A DNA stretch of 64,000 nucleotides, from the NCBI GenBank assembly GCA_036244855.1, contig BQKZ01000373.1, forward strand, positions 1 to 64,000, read 5' to 3'. How positions within the stretch are numbered: the stretch's first letter is position 1; the number at the start of each line of letters is the position of its first letter. Position numbers and translations under genes: made by a program. The stretch comes from Temnopleurus reevesii. Lineage: Eukaryota > Echinodermata > Echinoidea > Temnopleuroida > Temnopleuridae. Below the pieces are notes generated by a model that did no database searches, had not been told where the DNA came from, and saw only the letters and a list, made by a program, of their open reading frames with translations. Positions 48,880 through 61,393 of the stretch are shown here, in pieces.

Positions 48880-51800
48880 TCAAAAAGTAGAAAGGAGGAA
48901 AGATAGGGGGAAGGTGGAAAGTGATGGGAAATGACAGCGAGGAGTAGAGAAAGAAAGAGGCTATACCAGTGGTTTGATGTCGTTATGACAGTGGGTAGCA
49001 GCGCATAGGTTTGCATGTTAATCTCTGTTATTTTCCACCTCTCCCTCTAATTATATTCATTTATCATATTTCTCAACGACTCCTCAATTTTGATCGCAAT
49101 TATATCTTCATAACAATGGATCTTACATGATCTACAAAACCAATTTCTGCCACTAAATTATTATAAATACCTCAAATTAGAGTGTTTTTTACACACAGTA
49201 TACAAGCAGTATATAATGTACTGTGGGAGTTTGCATGGTCTTTTCATGCCGGGATAAAGATTTGTACATCTATTGGTTAACGTTTCTATGACTGATGTGT
49301 CTAACAATTTGGACTTTATCGGCATAAGTAAAATGTTTTGTTCAAGAAACTGGTAAAGAGAGAGAAAGTCACAAAGTAGATAGTGGAAAGCAAATCTTTG
49401 TAATACGTGAAGGTGCTAAGCACATGTTGATCGCATGCACGTTCAGCAAGAACGAAGCCCAATTCATGTATTCGATGGCTTGAACAGTAATTTTTCAACT
49501 TTTTGCATAGAGACGCCGCATTTCCCCATCATCATCGAACATAAACACACAAACATCTGTATAACCCAATAGTCAATTTGTTGTCTATCATAAGATGTGA
49601 GTTTATATGACGTAACATGAGAACGCACGCTACCGTAAATCACGCGAGTTTCCAAAGAATACTTACACATATTGCAAAAAGCTGTATGATTAAACAAACA
49701 TATAACATTTACACAATGTACCCGATTAACAATGAGATCATTTCTACAATTCAATCATTTACAACAACTCCATGGGCCTACAAATATTTTTAAAAATGCT
49801 CTTACTTGATTACCTTTTTGATAATTTTTATTATAATTGCTTTTTGTATTTAAAAAAAACTGTTTCTCTTTTCATTCTACCGAATTCCACTGAAAAAAAT
49901 TGTAGTAATTTTCTTTTAAATTTTGTAAATGTTTGTTGAACTGCGGAGCATTGTTTGTAAAAGGACCGTACGGTAAGAACCCTAAACGCAAGTAATTTTC
50001 AGCTTCTTTCATATTCTATATGAAAAGCGGGAAGACTTGATTTTGTATAATCTGATATTTATTATTTTGAAGACCAATTATCTCAATTCCTAAAATTCGT
50101 CCCTAAAAAGACAGCGAAATTATTTACGAAGGACATAAATACGTGTAAATACGAGGTTTTCAGATTGTGAAAAGACATCAAGTTTTGCGATTTATATCTA
50201 ATTTGGGGACCCTCATAATTTTAAGTTGATACTAATAATCAATATCTAATGTTTTAACTTTAAACTCATTTATTCTGAGACAGGGGCATATGCAAGGCAG
50301 ATGAGCTTAAAGGTTTCAGAGCAAATGAGAAAAAAAATCGTTTGAAGTGTATTTGGAGAAAGCTAATGTAAATTCCAGTAAATGACATGCCTGTTCAACT
50401 GCGTGATAAAGTGTCGAATTTATCATCAGAACATTTCATCTTAGCAATCCTATACATGTAATGTCTTGTCGTATTATTCAAACGCATAACAGTTGTATAA
50501 TAGGAGGTATTTTTCTAACTTGTTAAGATTTGTTTCTTATTATTTCGTTATACAGTGTCCTTTCTTGTGGTATTTTAATCCATATTCTTTGAGAGGAGGC
50601 TTCTTCTATACAAGTGCGATTACCCGGAAGATGTAATAGGAGACTGGACATGGAGATTAGTGTTGAAATTAATGCCCTATACTAAATCAACAACATATTT
50701 CAGAAGATCAGAAGCAGGATACACCAGCAAATGAAAATATTTCTGGAAAGAAAGAAGAAAGAAAATACAGAAAATAAAATGGTTGGATGAATCTACCACC
50801 CTTCAAAAGCTGGAATAATATATGACCTATTCAACGTGCCAATGCAGATATTCATGTGAGAAAGACTCGGAGAATGAGTTCACTTCATTTCAATTTCATT
50901 TTTTAATTCCTTTCTCCGAAGGAAATTGCTAAATATATTAGCATCTTTTCATTTTGCATATGTATTCTATTTCCATTTGACCTTGCTTCATGACTTGACT
51001 TCTGAAATACTGTTCGTAAGGAAGAGAAAACAAAATTATGTACATAAAAATGATTTTAATAAATAATATATTTAACAAGAAATTTTGTGTTGCAATTATG
51101 CTTTCACGAAGACAAATGTACTATTAAAACTGTTAAAGGAATATTTTTTTAAAACAATGACAAGAATCATCCAAACAAAAGAAGAAAAGAGGTATTGGTA
51201 TTGAAAAACAATAACAAACCTAACAAATATCACACAATTAATATAATCTTAAAAAAAGAATTTATTGAAATATCAATTTTCATATTGTTTGCAATTGATA
51301 TTGAAATCGTTGGAACTAAATACGTCACCATATAAAGAAGTGTTGAAAATATATACATTCTCTTATCTAGAGCAATTCGTTATATGAACAAATTTTCTTA
51401 TTACTAATTGTTTATCAAAATCATATTTAGCCTAAATTTATCATCTATGATACCAGACTTATATTGAAGCTATACATTCCTTTATCATAATTATTTAATA
51501 TATATTGAAATGAATTTATCAACAAATACTACTTTTCATTAAAGATTAAAATAAAATACCAAGGGTTTAAATAGCCAATGTCGAAAAGTGACGTGCGTAC
51601 GTCATCATCACGTCATTTCACATGATCAAAAGTTACCAATATGCTAATAAAATACCTATTTATTTAATATTTTTAGATATTGGTAACTTTCTTATTTATT
51701 GTCCGATTTCACTTTCCATAGGTTCGTCTAAATTTCGCCTTTTCAATTAAAGCAAATGTGGCTCAGAAAAACCATTTCAAAAAGTTTTGACAACAACCGC

Positions 51801-54540
51801 AGAAAATACAGGGGAGCATTTTTAATTGCATGAGTGTACATCGAGAGCAAGCTGAACATTAACACCTTCAACGTCAGGTAATCATATTCCATTCGTTTAA
51901 CTGCGCTCTACAAGCGTATTTCAAATGTCACAAACGCTTTAGAAACGTTATGTCCTTAACGGAAATGTGTAACTGAGCTTTTCATACACATCTTTTTTAT
52001 TCGTTTTTTTTTCATAAATCTGCAAAAGACATGAAAGAAAGGAACGGATGCTTCATATTTAACATTCAAGCGCATGAAACAGTACATATCTGGAACAAGG
52101 GGAAATAACTCCTCAGTGCGATTTGCCCGAGGGTTTTCCTTGACACAAAAAGACGCGTATGGGACTGATCAGTCGAAACCCCGGGCAGGAGAAGTGAGTC
52201 AAGCCTCCATGTGGTGCTGAAACAGTCTCCTGTTCCCCTTTACAGCGACCCCTCATCACAATAGCACGGTGATAGGAAGGGGGAACCTTTGACAATGAAA
52301 GAAAGATGAATGTGGAAGTCCCTTATGACCTCATCAGGCTAAAGTACAATAAGAAGGTGAGAAAGAAGAGCATAGCGTCATCAGATTTCATTTTCAGGAT
52401 ATCACAAAGCTCTGATTTCAGTGAAAGGAAACCTTAAACTCAATTCCACTGTTTCATGTTTTAAATATAGCGAACATATCATCAGGTAGAAAACTCTTGA
52501 TTATATCTGATTACAGGTGAGCTTATAATCTTTAATAGTATTGTGACATCAAAATTCGGAAATAGACCGACAAGAGGAGAAAATCTGCCAAGAAGTTCAT
52601 AGAGAGATGATGTAAACAGTCATGCTCTATGAGCAGAAAAGACGAAAGGGTTTGGAAAAAATAAACAACTTCATTCAAGGCTTCACAATAGCTTCACGAT
52701 TACATAAGAAAATAACTTCTCTGAACAGGTGCGATATCTGCCCGACATTTCTCCACAGAATAATATGACGGACATTCATTTTGTGTGTACCCAGTTATAA
52801 TTGTGAAAGTTTAAATTGAGGTTGTTTACTTTGTCCAAATTCTTTGTCTCTTCTGCTCACAGTTATGAGTTACGAATAGATATTATTGGTCATGTCATAT
52901 ACCTATACATAATTTTGATAAATGGGTGATAAGTTTATAAAGACTTTGTACTATGTGGACAAAGCAATCATTGCACACTCTACAAAAACACAACAATTAT
53001 AGTAGTTTCATATCTTATAATCATGTTCATGGGCCTTCGAAGAATGTTTGCAATGGGTTATAACACAAATACTAACGACCTATCCAAAAACAATTCTTGC
53101 TAATTACGTGACCAAAAGTATATATAAAAGAAGGATATGTAGGTCCCATATCAAGATATGTTTAAAGTTGGCATTTGCGAGTAAATTACTTGTAGAAACC
53201 ATAACATTTTTATAACAATTATTATTATCATTCTATATTGTCATAATCTTCTTCGTTACATTTTTATCCAAATTCATGCCATGAGGTTCTTGTGAAAAAT
53301 TTTCTCGACCGTATAATGTCTTGTCACCGTAAGATATGTACGATTTGATTCTTACATATATCTTTTTAGAGCTGAAGCTGGGGTTTGTTTACTTCGAAAT
53401 GGCTTCTTATTCAAAATGTAGAATTTCTTCGTTATAGTATTGTTCAAGTCTATATTATTTAGTTATTTTGGTGATATTTATTTGTATGTATGATGTATTA
53501 TCATCATAAGATCTGTACGATTTCCATTTTTCATATATGCATCACAACGGCATCCCTTTGCCATAGTTCATTTGAGAAAAGATGGCTGATTTTGACCCAT
53601 GTAATTAATCACTTTGGCTAGTTTTGCTCATCGGTATATACCCATTTTCCTATTTTGCTCATCAATAAGAGCTAGCCAAGTCCCGAATGACTAATCAGCA
53701 CTATGACAAAGTCCATGCCTTCCTCAAAACGTTTGATGAGGTCGGAGAATGCCTGAATTCCAAACGTTAGATTAGATTTATTTAAGACTAAAATAGCAGA
53801 CATGCCAGATTAATTTCGGCTTTCCTGCATAGCTTTAGTATTCGATCCTTCCTCCTTGCCACACACAGGGCCTATACATGGCGTGGAGATCACAAGATAG
53901 TGAACTTGGCGATCGTTTCACAGATCAGGACGCAAAGGGTTAATGATAAAACTTTAGCCTTCACGTACTTAGTTTGATGCTCCGTGTTAAGTCATTAATG
54001 ATAGCGGTCAGTCCCACCTCGTAGCCGGGGATCACATGGCCGACGGCTACAGTCTACAACCGCTAGCTCATCTACGCTGGGACATGTTGCTTATGGCTAA
54101 GGAAATGTTTAATCATGAATAAGGAAAACTTACATGATTCGGTCGTCTTTTTTGGAGGACAAAATTAAAGCATTCTTCCTTCCTTAGAGAAAATATTGGT
54201 TGAGATGAGTGATGGGTACTGTGGCTGAAACTTAGCCCGAAATTTGTAGCAAACTAGAAAGTTTTAGGCCTATGAAAAGAAAATAAGTCGATGAAAGACG
54301 TAAATCCATCAACTTAGACAAAAGAAACTCCATAAAGCTTCTATACACTCTTACACTCCTACATTATTTCAGTTACATACACGACTTTGTATTGCAACGT
54401 AATCAAATTATGCTGGTTTTCATTGCCTAAAGCAGTTATTATAATCCTTGTTACCAACTCGTGTAGAAGACTTACAATACCTTTCATGAAAACATGAATT
54501 AGGATCTTTATAGGAGATGTTAAAAGTTGTTTTCATTCAG
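48880..54540. other. Long non-coding stretch
   Basis: The very AT-rich part at 51030-51560 is followed by a group of ACGTCA / GACGT motifs at about 51586-51617. A GC-richer patch at 53860-54070 contains an inverted pair GTAGCCG / CGGCTAC (54021-54050). No gene is supported. Confidence 0.45.
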
Positions 54541-54552
54541 GATTTTTTCCTA

Positions 54553-54580
54553 TTTTTTTTTGGGGGGGGGGGGGGGGGGG
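54553..54580. repeat. T9G19 homopolymer junction
   Basis: T9 (54553-54561) runs into G19 (54562-54580). Confidence 0.95.
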
Positions 54581-54732
54581 TCATTTTATGGAATACGATG
54601 TCCTGGTCATAATGAAAAAAAAACCCACCATATTATTCAACATGGGTGATTATTCTCAAGTAAGTAAAGCGCCTTTTGTACTCTATATTTGGTCACTGTA
54701 ATAAGAATGATAACATTTGACTGTTCCAATTC

Positions 54733-54903
54733 TAGAGTTGCTTTTCATAAAGTTGTTGGTAGAACCACGCACGACTAATACGCATAAATGATGACCCTTC
54801 CTTGCACTCAATGATAACCACAATTTCACTGAATTAGCACCTGAAAAGGGTCACCTGGTGTGCGTAGAGTCGTGCGTAGCTTTGTAAAATAAGATGTTGT
54901 AGA
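54733..54903. mobile_element. MITE with imperfect long inverted repeats
   Basis: The left arm (CCACGCACGACT ... ATGATGACCCTT) is complementary to the right arm (AAGGGTCACC ... AGTCGTGCGTAGC), and the match extends outward through CATAAAG / CTTTGTAAAAT. The ends are less well defined than the core. No coding capacity is seen. Confidence 0.65.
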
Positions 54904-55144
54904 TTAAAGTCATCAAGAAGTAGTTAGATTTATTGTCAAAACTAATCTCAATAAGTTATCAAACTTTGCTCGAAATCACCAAATGAAACAGGACGATAAT
55001 CCTCCGATGAAAACTTTTGCGAGATAAATGTTATGGTGATAATGATAAATTTTAGCTGAGCGGCATTGTTTATCAAATTCAGAATAGGTACGCCATGGAT
55101 AGCGATTAATTTATTTTGAAGGACCATCCTTCAATCTTTAAACA

Positions 55145-55209
55145 AACTAGTTAAAATAACTAGACGAGTAATCAGCTGGGAGCCAACTAGTAAACTAGTT
55201 TTCACTAGT
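55145..55209. repeat. Cluster of ACTAGT palindromes
   Basis: AACTAGTT (55145-55152), AACTAG (55158), ACTAGT (55186), AACTAGTT (55193-55200) and ACTAGT (55204) lie within 65 bp. These can form alternative hairpins. Confidence 0.55.
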
Positions 55210-55214
55210 TACTA

Positions 55215-56390
55215 ATTTTCACTATAAGGGCAATTAAGTCAAATTCAAGTACATGTATAAAAAAATTCTAGTCAATTAGGCTTTATTCTATGTTCCCATA
55301 TTGTAATAATCTAAAACGTATATTTATAATTTTGATTAAATTGTCATTCTAAAATCTTATAAATATTTGTGTTGTGTCGTGTGTAATTGTGTAGTTGTCT
55401 GCACACTTCAGAAATGAATTGAATAAATGCAAATTTATTCAAAATTGATAGAATGAATAAAATTGTAAAATTTGACTGGAATAATAGTTGATTTCAAGCT
55501 GACTATTATCTAATTCGTTTTAAGAGAGTAACGGTGATGGCAAACTAACTAAACAGTGGAAAAGTTTCCCGGCTTGTTCGGATTGGCTGATAGGTGTACG
55601 CTAATAAATAAATATACAGGGGTTTGGAATTATTTTAGACTGTCAATGGAAACAGCGTCTACTCGGCAAGACCTGATGATGTCAAACGGAAATAGTTGAT
55701 TGTCAACATCAGTATGGTCTGTGCTGCTGTGTGAAGAAAGATGAACGATTAGTAGTGAATATGGATGTGTCCTTTAGTTATCTTGTCTGCCTGTACCTAT
55801 AGCTTATTGATCGACTCATACATGGTGCTTTACAGTCAGACAATCGGTATAGATCAATTAAGACAAAAAGACCATTGCATCTAATTCAGGAAACTTAAAT
55901 GACCGGTTACGTGTTTCAAAGTTTGATCAATTTCGAAATTGATTTTGTTTAATTTAAGAGCAAATTAATCACAAAAATAAACGTTGTTATGATTCCAACT
56001 AATATTTAAACAGACTTTATAGTTCAATGAATGACTGTCCAGTGACAAAATTTAGCATTAATGTTATTTTACTGTTAGGCTAATAAAGTATGTGTGAAAA
56101 CTGATATGATACAATAAGCTTTGTTTGATTGACTCCATATAAGTAAGAATGTCAATATTTTTAAAATAGTTTCGTAAATTATGTAAGGACGTTTTGCTCT
56201 AGACCCCATCCAACCTTTCCCAAAATCAGCATTTTTTTATGTGAACCAGTCCTTTAATATGTCTACTTGCTAAAATTGCCAAAGCGGCAATGTAAAAGCG
56301 AGTTAGATCTATTATTGTCTTAACTTATCAAGTGATTTTGACTATGAAGTAAATATTGTTTTATCATCCACTAACCATAATCCTCTCTCG
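55215..56390. other. Intergenic, no gene seen
   Basis: Ordinary AT-rich sequence. The part around 55560-55740 is slightly richer in GC and carries CCAAT-like, AGGTGTA and ATAAATAAATA motifs, too weak to call. Confidence 0.45.
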
Positions 56391-56398
56391 AACTTGAT

Positions 56399-56578
56399 AT
56401 CATTCTCATTTCTCTTCTTCCTGTGTCTCCATCCCGCGCTACTTTCTCTCTCTATCTCTTTCTCACCTTCTCTCCCCCTGTCTCTCTGTCTCTCCTTCTG
56501 GCCCCCTCTCTCTCTTTCCCTCCCTCTCTCCCTCTATGTCTGTCAGTCTCTCTCCCATCTCTCCCTCCCTCCCTCCCC

Positions 56579-56609
<31 letters not shown>

Positions 56610-56702
56610 CCTCTTTTTCTCTCTCTCCCTTCCTCCCCCATCCCTCTCTCTCTTCCTCTCTCTCCCTCCATCCCCTCTCTCTCTCCCTCCCCTCTTCCCT
56701 CG
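56399..56702 (+). repeat. Pyrimidine tract (CT/CCCT)n of about 300 bp
   Basis: Nearly pure C/T on the plus strand, with (CT)n and CCCTCC units. Long open frames on both strands are artefacts. It lies about 2.7 kb past the bmp2/4 stop codon. Confidence 0.9.
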
Positions 56703-56719
56703 TAGCTTTTCCCCACGTA

Positions 56720-58085
56720 TAGAGTTGTCCTCCTCTTGATCTATCATTCTCATTTCCAAATATCCAAATGGGGGAGAGGAAATGTTCCAATTTGTACCCT
56801 TTTTCTAATTGTCAATATCATTAATATTCATAAAAATACAAATTGATTTTTTTTAAGTAAAAGCGATTACAGACGAGAGTTGGCAATAACAAACAAAGAG
56901 ATATAGCCGTAAATTGTTTTTACCATTAGCATCAATGAGGTAATGACTTATTGGTTTTATTGTAAACAATATTTTACACATGTACAACTTAAATAATATA
57001 TTTGAATCGAAGGCACTATAGTTATTATCATTAGAGGCACAGTACAATAAAACATTATTATTATTATTTTTCCATCGTCCAAAAAAGTATAATAATAAAT
57101 ATCCGGCTCATCGTATAGTACTTCCCCAAGTATGCTTTCGAACGCTTCTATAACAGACTCATATGAAGCATTTATACGTCACAGTAATGCTAGGAAAAGA
57201 AACAAAGAAGCACGATATGTAACACAAAGAAAAAGAGAAAGAGAGACGAATAATATTCTGTAACAAATTAAATATTCCTAGATGCAATTGTTCATATTGA
57301 AAATGTTCTGTACATCAGACATGTTCTCGATATTCAACAATGCCCCCAAAGAATATTTTCCTCTTAGATCTAATACAGCTTTGAGCAGTAATGCATAGTT
57401 TTCATATATATAATATTTAGTAAAATACAGCGATGATCATTAAAAGCAGATGATTGCTTTTGATAGAAAAATATACACAAAATATATTGATTTAAAAATG
57501 ATTTCTAAGGCGTACGTATGGATCGAATACAGTTCGGCGGAACATGATGAATATACTGAATACAATGTCTCGAAGGTAAAGGGCATTCACCCCTACAGAA
57601 TTCAGCCCTAAAAGATAATGTAAAGAAATATTTCTATCATATTTATATCAATTAATCTATGATATAAGTCAATTACATAGCTCAAGATAAGCTTGTTAAA
57701 AGCAACAATCTTTTAAAAGGCTGTTAAATAAATTTTGTCTCTACGTTCCAATTATTCACATTATGAGTTGCACACTGGCGATTATTACTTCTGTTTAGTC
57801 CTGGTCACACATGAATACAAAATACTCTTTGTGAAAATAAAGAGTTCATAAATAAAGTGCGTGCCATGTTAAAATAGTTCCTCTAAACGACAAAAAGAGA
57901 AGATTATATATATATATATATTAGGTCACAATATTACTGTAATGTCATGTGTGTCATCTTTATTCGCAGTTAATTATGCTTTTTTTGGCATACTTTCATT
58001 TTGTATCATCTAGAATTAAAAGTTGCCAATTTTCGGGCTACTTTCGTCAAAATACTTATGACATGCACAAAGTGTGAATACTAAT
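56720..58085. other. Downstream flank of bmp2/4, no gene seen
   Basis: AT-rich, with (AT)n at 57904-57921. Further minus-strand AATAAA signals occur, so part of it could still be 3' UTR of a long bmp2/4 transcript. Confidence 0.4.
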
Positions 58086-58090
58086 GTAAA

Positions 58091-58222
58091 TAGGGAGTGT
58101 TGCAAAAAAGCTGTGATTCATTGCAAATTGCGGTTGACCAGCACCGGGTAATGGACACCATGGTTGCATTCACTGAATCACAGTTGAATTTGAATTCATT
58201 TTTTTTCTTGCAACACTGCCTA
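58091..58222. mobile_element. MITE of 132 bp with 15-bp terminal inverted repeats
   Basis: TAGGGAGTGTTGCAA (58091-58105) and TTGCAACACTGCCTA (58208-58222) match 14 of 15 as inverted repeats. A subterminal inverted pair, CTGTGATTCA and TGAATCACAG, lies inside. It sits downstream of the bmp2/4 exon, possibly beyond its polyadenylation site. Confidence 0.75.
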
Positions 58223-58961
58223 CGAGTCAAAACTTTAAAAAGTGATGAAAAATAAATCTTAAATGTTTTCCCAATTATATCGTAGAACTTCGGTCAAGTT
58301 CTATATTCCAACTGAAAACTTAATTGATAATATCTTAAATTGATTGTGGAAGACTTTGTGTGAAGAACACAGATCAATTAAACACACTTTCACCAAAATT
58401 GCATTCGTACATACTAACATGTACTTTTATGATAAGTAAATCATAGTGTATAAGGCAAACATGATAATTGTTACTGTTGAATGCAAATAGGTTTACTGTT
58501 TGGAATCAAATGTGTCTACTTTTAGAATTCCCTTTCAAATTTTTGCTTGTGTGATCAAAAATAGAATATGAGGATATCAATGAAAAGGACGGAAACAACA
58601 TGGGCCTCACATGAGTTATCTTAAAATTTGAATTAAAAAATGCATAAAAAGTTTATTTCAATGACTAGTTCATGAGGACCCTATGTATTGGAACCTTGCG
58701 AACTACAAGACACGATGTAAAAATATTATCGTGAAGTTAATATAAACTGGGGAAGATAAGATCTATATAATTTACATAAAAATATAGTGAAAATATGAAA
58801 AACTGTTTCTTAAAAAGCATATAATCTTTCTTTCATAAATACAAGATTTCAATTAACATAATCATAACCTCCATAAGTCAGTCATAGACTGAATGTCGCG
58901 ATGTTAGATAAAGTGCTCCGTTTCCATATTTTCATCACAGAATGACCCCTCCCAAAACCTA

Positions 58962-59426
58962 TTTATTATCAAATCTCCCTAGGACGAATTCAGGAAGACT
59001 TACGTCGTGAGTAAACAAGAACCAAATTGTGCGAAGATGTCATCGTATTTGGATGTCGAAACTAATTCCAAATTGGTGACGAATATGTTAAGAGAGTGAG
59101 AAACGACAATGCTGTCGTTATGGACAGTGCTTGAATTCAGCTGTGCTGAAGTGCTCACAATACAAGTAAACTATCTTTTAGTAATTTTGTACAGCACCAA
59201 AGTAGCAGAGTCAAAGTTGGATTATCTGAATGTCATCGTCTTCCCCCAAACCTCTATGAACACATGAAGATACTCAGATACGTCGAAAGCACACATCGGA
59301 AGCGGTAATAATATATCCTTTTTTGCTTATATAAAATTGACAGAACATGTGGAGTCCATTCTAAATGCTCCGTTCAAGTCCACAAGGCTCAGGGTTGTTC
59401 TGTCAATGTAGTCTTTGAAGGATGTT
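58962..59426 (-). other. bmp2/4: Probable bmp2/4 3' UTR, proximal part
   Basis: Transcribed leftward from the stop codon. The first AATAAA on the minus strand is at 58962-58967, about 460 nt after the stop, and a second is at 58652-58657. Which one is used cannot be decided from sequence, and the UTR may extend further. The segment has no open frame of note and begins with a strong stem-loop at 59336-59407. Confidence 0.5.
59336..59407 (-). other. Stem-loop 19 nt downstream of the bmp2/4 stop codon
   Basis: Arms ATTGACAGAACA (59336-59347) and TGTTCTGTCAAT (59396-59407) are perfect 12-bp complements. Immediately inside them, TGTGGA (59348-59353) pairs with TCCACA (59379-59384). The transcript can form 18 base pairs interrupted only by an 11-nt one-sided bulge, with a 25-nt loop. 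Position and length suggest an RNA element in the 3' UTR; the function is unknown. Confidence 0.55.
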
Positions 59427-60325
59427 CTACCGGCACCCACAGCCTTCTACAACCATATCCTGATAGTTCTTAAGGACGACCTTCTCGTACTCGTCGAGAT
59501 ACAACATGCTGATTGCACTCAGTTCTGTGGGCACGCAACATGCCTTGGGTACTAGTGCTGGATTGACAGAGTTCACTAACGTTTGCACGATAGCATGGTT
59601 GGTTGTGTTAAGATGCTCTGCGAGTGGGAACGGACACTCACCTTGGCAGTAGTAGGCCTGGTACCCGGCCGGTGCCACGATCCAGTCGTTCCAATGAACG
59701 TCGCTGAAATCAACGTACAGTGGATGACGTCTGCAGTTGGCTTTCAACCGCTTCCCTTTTCTCTTGCGACTTCGATTCGATGACGATGGCGATCGCTTCG
59801 TTCGGCCATCGTCGCTGTATGTGACGATCTTCGGCCGCGACTGAAACCATCTTTCCTCTTCCTCGTTTTCGAGTTCTCCTTGCAAATTAGAATTAGCTTC
59901 CCTCGTCACTCTGACGTGTGGATGATTTGGGGACGGTCTGCCCCTAGAGTCTGTGAGCTCTACCTCCAACCCATGATTCTTCTGTGGCACTTCCAACCAC
60001 GCCCTCACCGCCGGGCGAACGTCGAATGACTCCCAGCTTGCGTTTCGCACGTCTACTAACCGAGTATCGATCAGCCTTTTTATCGTGTCACGATTCCGCG
60101 CGACGGGTTTTAAAATCTGATACACGTTTATCCTTTGCATGTAATGAATGGGCTCTAGACTTTCTCTGTCGTTTAGCGCGTGTCGCTTCACGATGGTATG
60201 CTCGTCTATATCTTTGCGAAACAATCTTAGTTCGGCCGTCGTCATAACTTCTTCATCTGGCATCGTTGATATGTTGAATGTAAGTCTGTGTCTGTGGCGC
60301 TCCGTTGAAACTTCTTCGCCATCGT
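59427..60325 (-). CDS. bmp2/4: BMP2/4 (Dpp-class) TGF-beta ligand, last coding exon; 5' part of gene is outside the window
   Basis: This exon encodes the C-terminal 298 residues of a secreted BMP2/4 dimer, the ligand that acts through type I/II receptor kinases and Smad1/5 in dorsal-ventral patterning. Residues are numbered from the first full codon at 60323. Residues 1-177 are prodomain, with the conserved WESFDV at 97-102 and sequons at 17 and 94. An RTKR furin site at 174-177 releases a 121-residue ligand. A second R-V-T-R site at 138-141 sits where vertebrate BMP4 has its S2 site. The ligand starts with a basic stretch (184-194, heparan-sulfate binding in the family) and has the seven knot cysteines at 197, 226, 230, 262, 263, 295 and 297. 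It ends in the canonical VVEGCGCR, and a sequon at 239 matches the conserved BMP2 site. The stop is TAG at 59427-59429. The exon opens in phase 1 (AC completes a split codon). An open frame continues 28 nt upstream into the intron, but that part is a polypyrimidine tract and not protein. Confidence 0.96.
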
Positions 60326-60346
60326 CTGTAAGCAAAAAAAAAAAAA
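60326..60346 (-). other. Splice acceptor of the bmp2/4 last coding exon
   Basis: Read on the minus strand, a run of 13 T is followed by GCTTACAG directly before the exon. The AG is at 60326-60327. This is a textbook polypyrimidine-AG acceptor. It fixes the exon start at 60325 and intron phase 1, in the prodomain region where chordate BMP2/BMP4 genes also carry their single coding intron. Confidence 0.9.
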
Positions 60347-61180
60347 GGAGCAAACGAAACGATTATTTTATGGATAAAAACAAAGCTTAAAAATTTATCA
60401 GTTTCATAGCCACGCCGTCATATTCTTGATTAAAGTAGCCGGCACGGTTTTTGTGTCCACTTTCGAGGGATCGTGCTGTAAATTCAACAATTTTTTCCTC
60501 CATGCACGAACTATTGTTGCGCAAATGTTTAAAAAGTATTTTTTAAACATAGAAGTACATTTTTATCTAAGGGCCAATACATTGATAAACAGCATGATTC
60601 TAGAAATGACGATTCAGTTTTATTTAATGCAAGTACATCAAATCATTTAAGGGTATGTGATCATAAAGCAAGGAACAAAACCCTGTCATGATGATAGACC
60701 GTTCCATCACTGGTCAATAACGGGTGAGTCCGGGCTGCGGAGACTCATACCGGCCCGCCGGAAACTTAATTAGCCCTGAACCAAATTTTCAAATTGGGAA
60801 CTTTTTCTTAGTGGTAAGAAAACCTGAAACTTGCAAACTCGGTGTGTGGAGCCAGTGAGTCAATTGGGAGATTAGGAAGCATCAGGAACTATTTACAAGA
60901 ATGGAAGGTATCCACGAGCCAGCCTGAAGCAAGGTGGCACAACATATTATCAAGCATATGGGAATGACGTGCCAACACACCTGACGGCCCCTAAATCCTG
61001 CGGTACGTAGGGTTAACACTCCCATGATGACTGTAGTAACACCAGACCTACAGCTACATGTACAGTGTATGCATGTATTACACTTAGACTCCATAATGAA
61101 TAGTTTGAATCTAAATTATGTCCGAACTTGAGGTAAGCATTTTGATATGTTTTTTTATTGACAGGTGTTAATTTATGAAC

Positions 61181-61393
61181 GCAATATAACTTTTTTTCCT
61201 ACCGCTACTATACATATATTATTCATCTTTGTTTTTTTGTTTTGATATTGTATATTGTATGTTCTGTATATCTGGTGGCAGCAGCTAATAAGACGCTTGT
61301 CTTCCAAGCTGTCTCCTCATTCTTTAAAATTTCATATATTTTTACCCTATATGTATGTACCTTTTTATCTGAATGAAATAAATTGAAATTGAA
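61181..61393 (+). mobile_element. Probable LINE 3' tail in the bmp2/4 intron, antisense to the gene
   Basis: The segment ends in GAATGAAATAAATTGAAATT, the AATTGAA-type terminal repeat found at the 3' ends of many LINEs. GCTTGTCTTCCAAGCTGTCTCC precedes it. The 5' limit is uncertain. Confidence 0.4.

Noticed and set aside
52275..52437. 54-codon plus-strand frame with an internal AAG|GTGAGA donor-like site
   Set aside because: Short, no acceptor or neighbouring exon seen, and no recognisable product.
56394..56790. Long S/L/P-rich and E/R/G-rich frames on both strands
   Set aside because: By-products of the (CT)n tract; no start context, no splice signals, symmetric on both strands.
60882..61094. 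Minus-strand 70-codon frame tested as the first coding exon of bmp2/4
   Set aside because: No signal-peptide start, no prodomain motif and no matching donor phase. The first exon is judged to lie outside the window.
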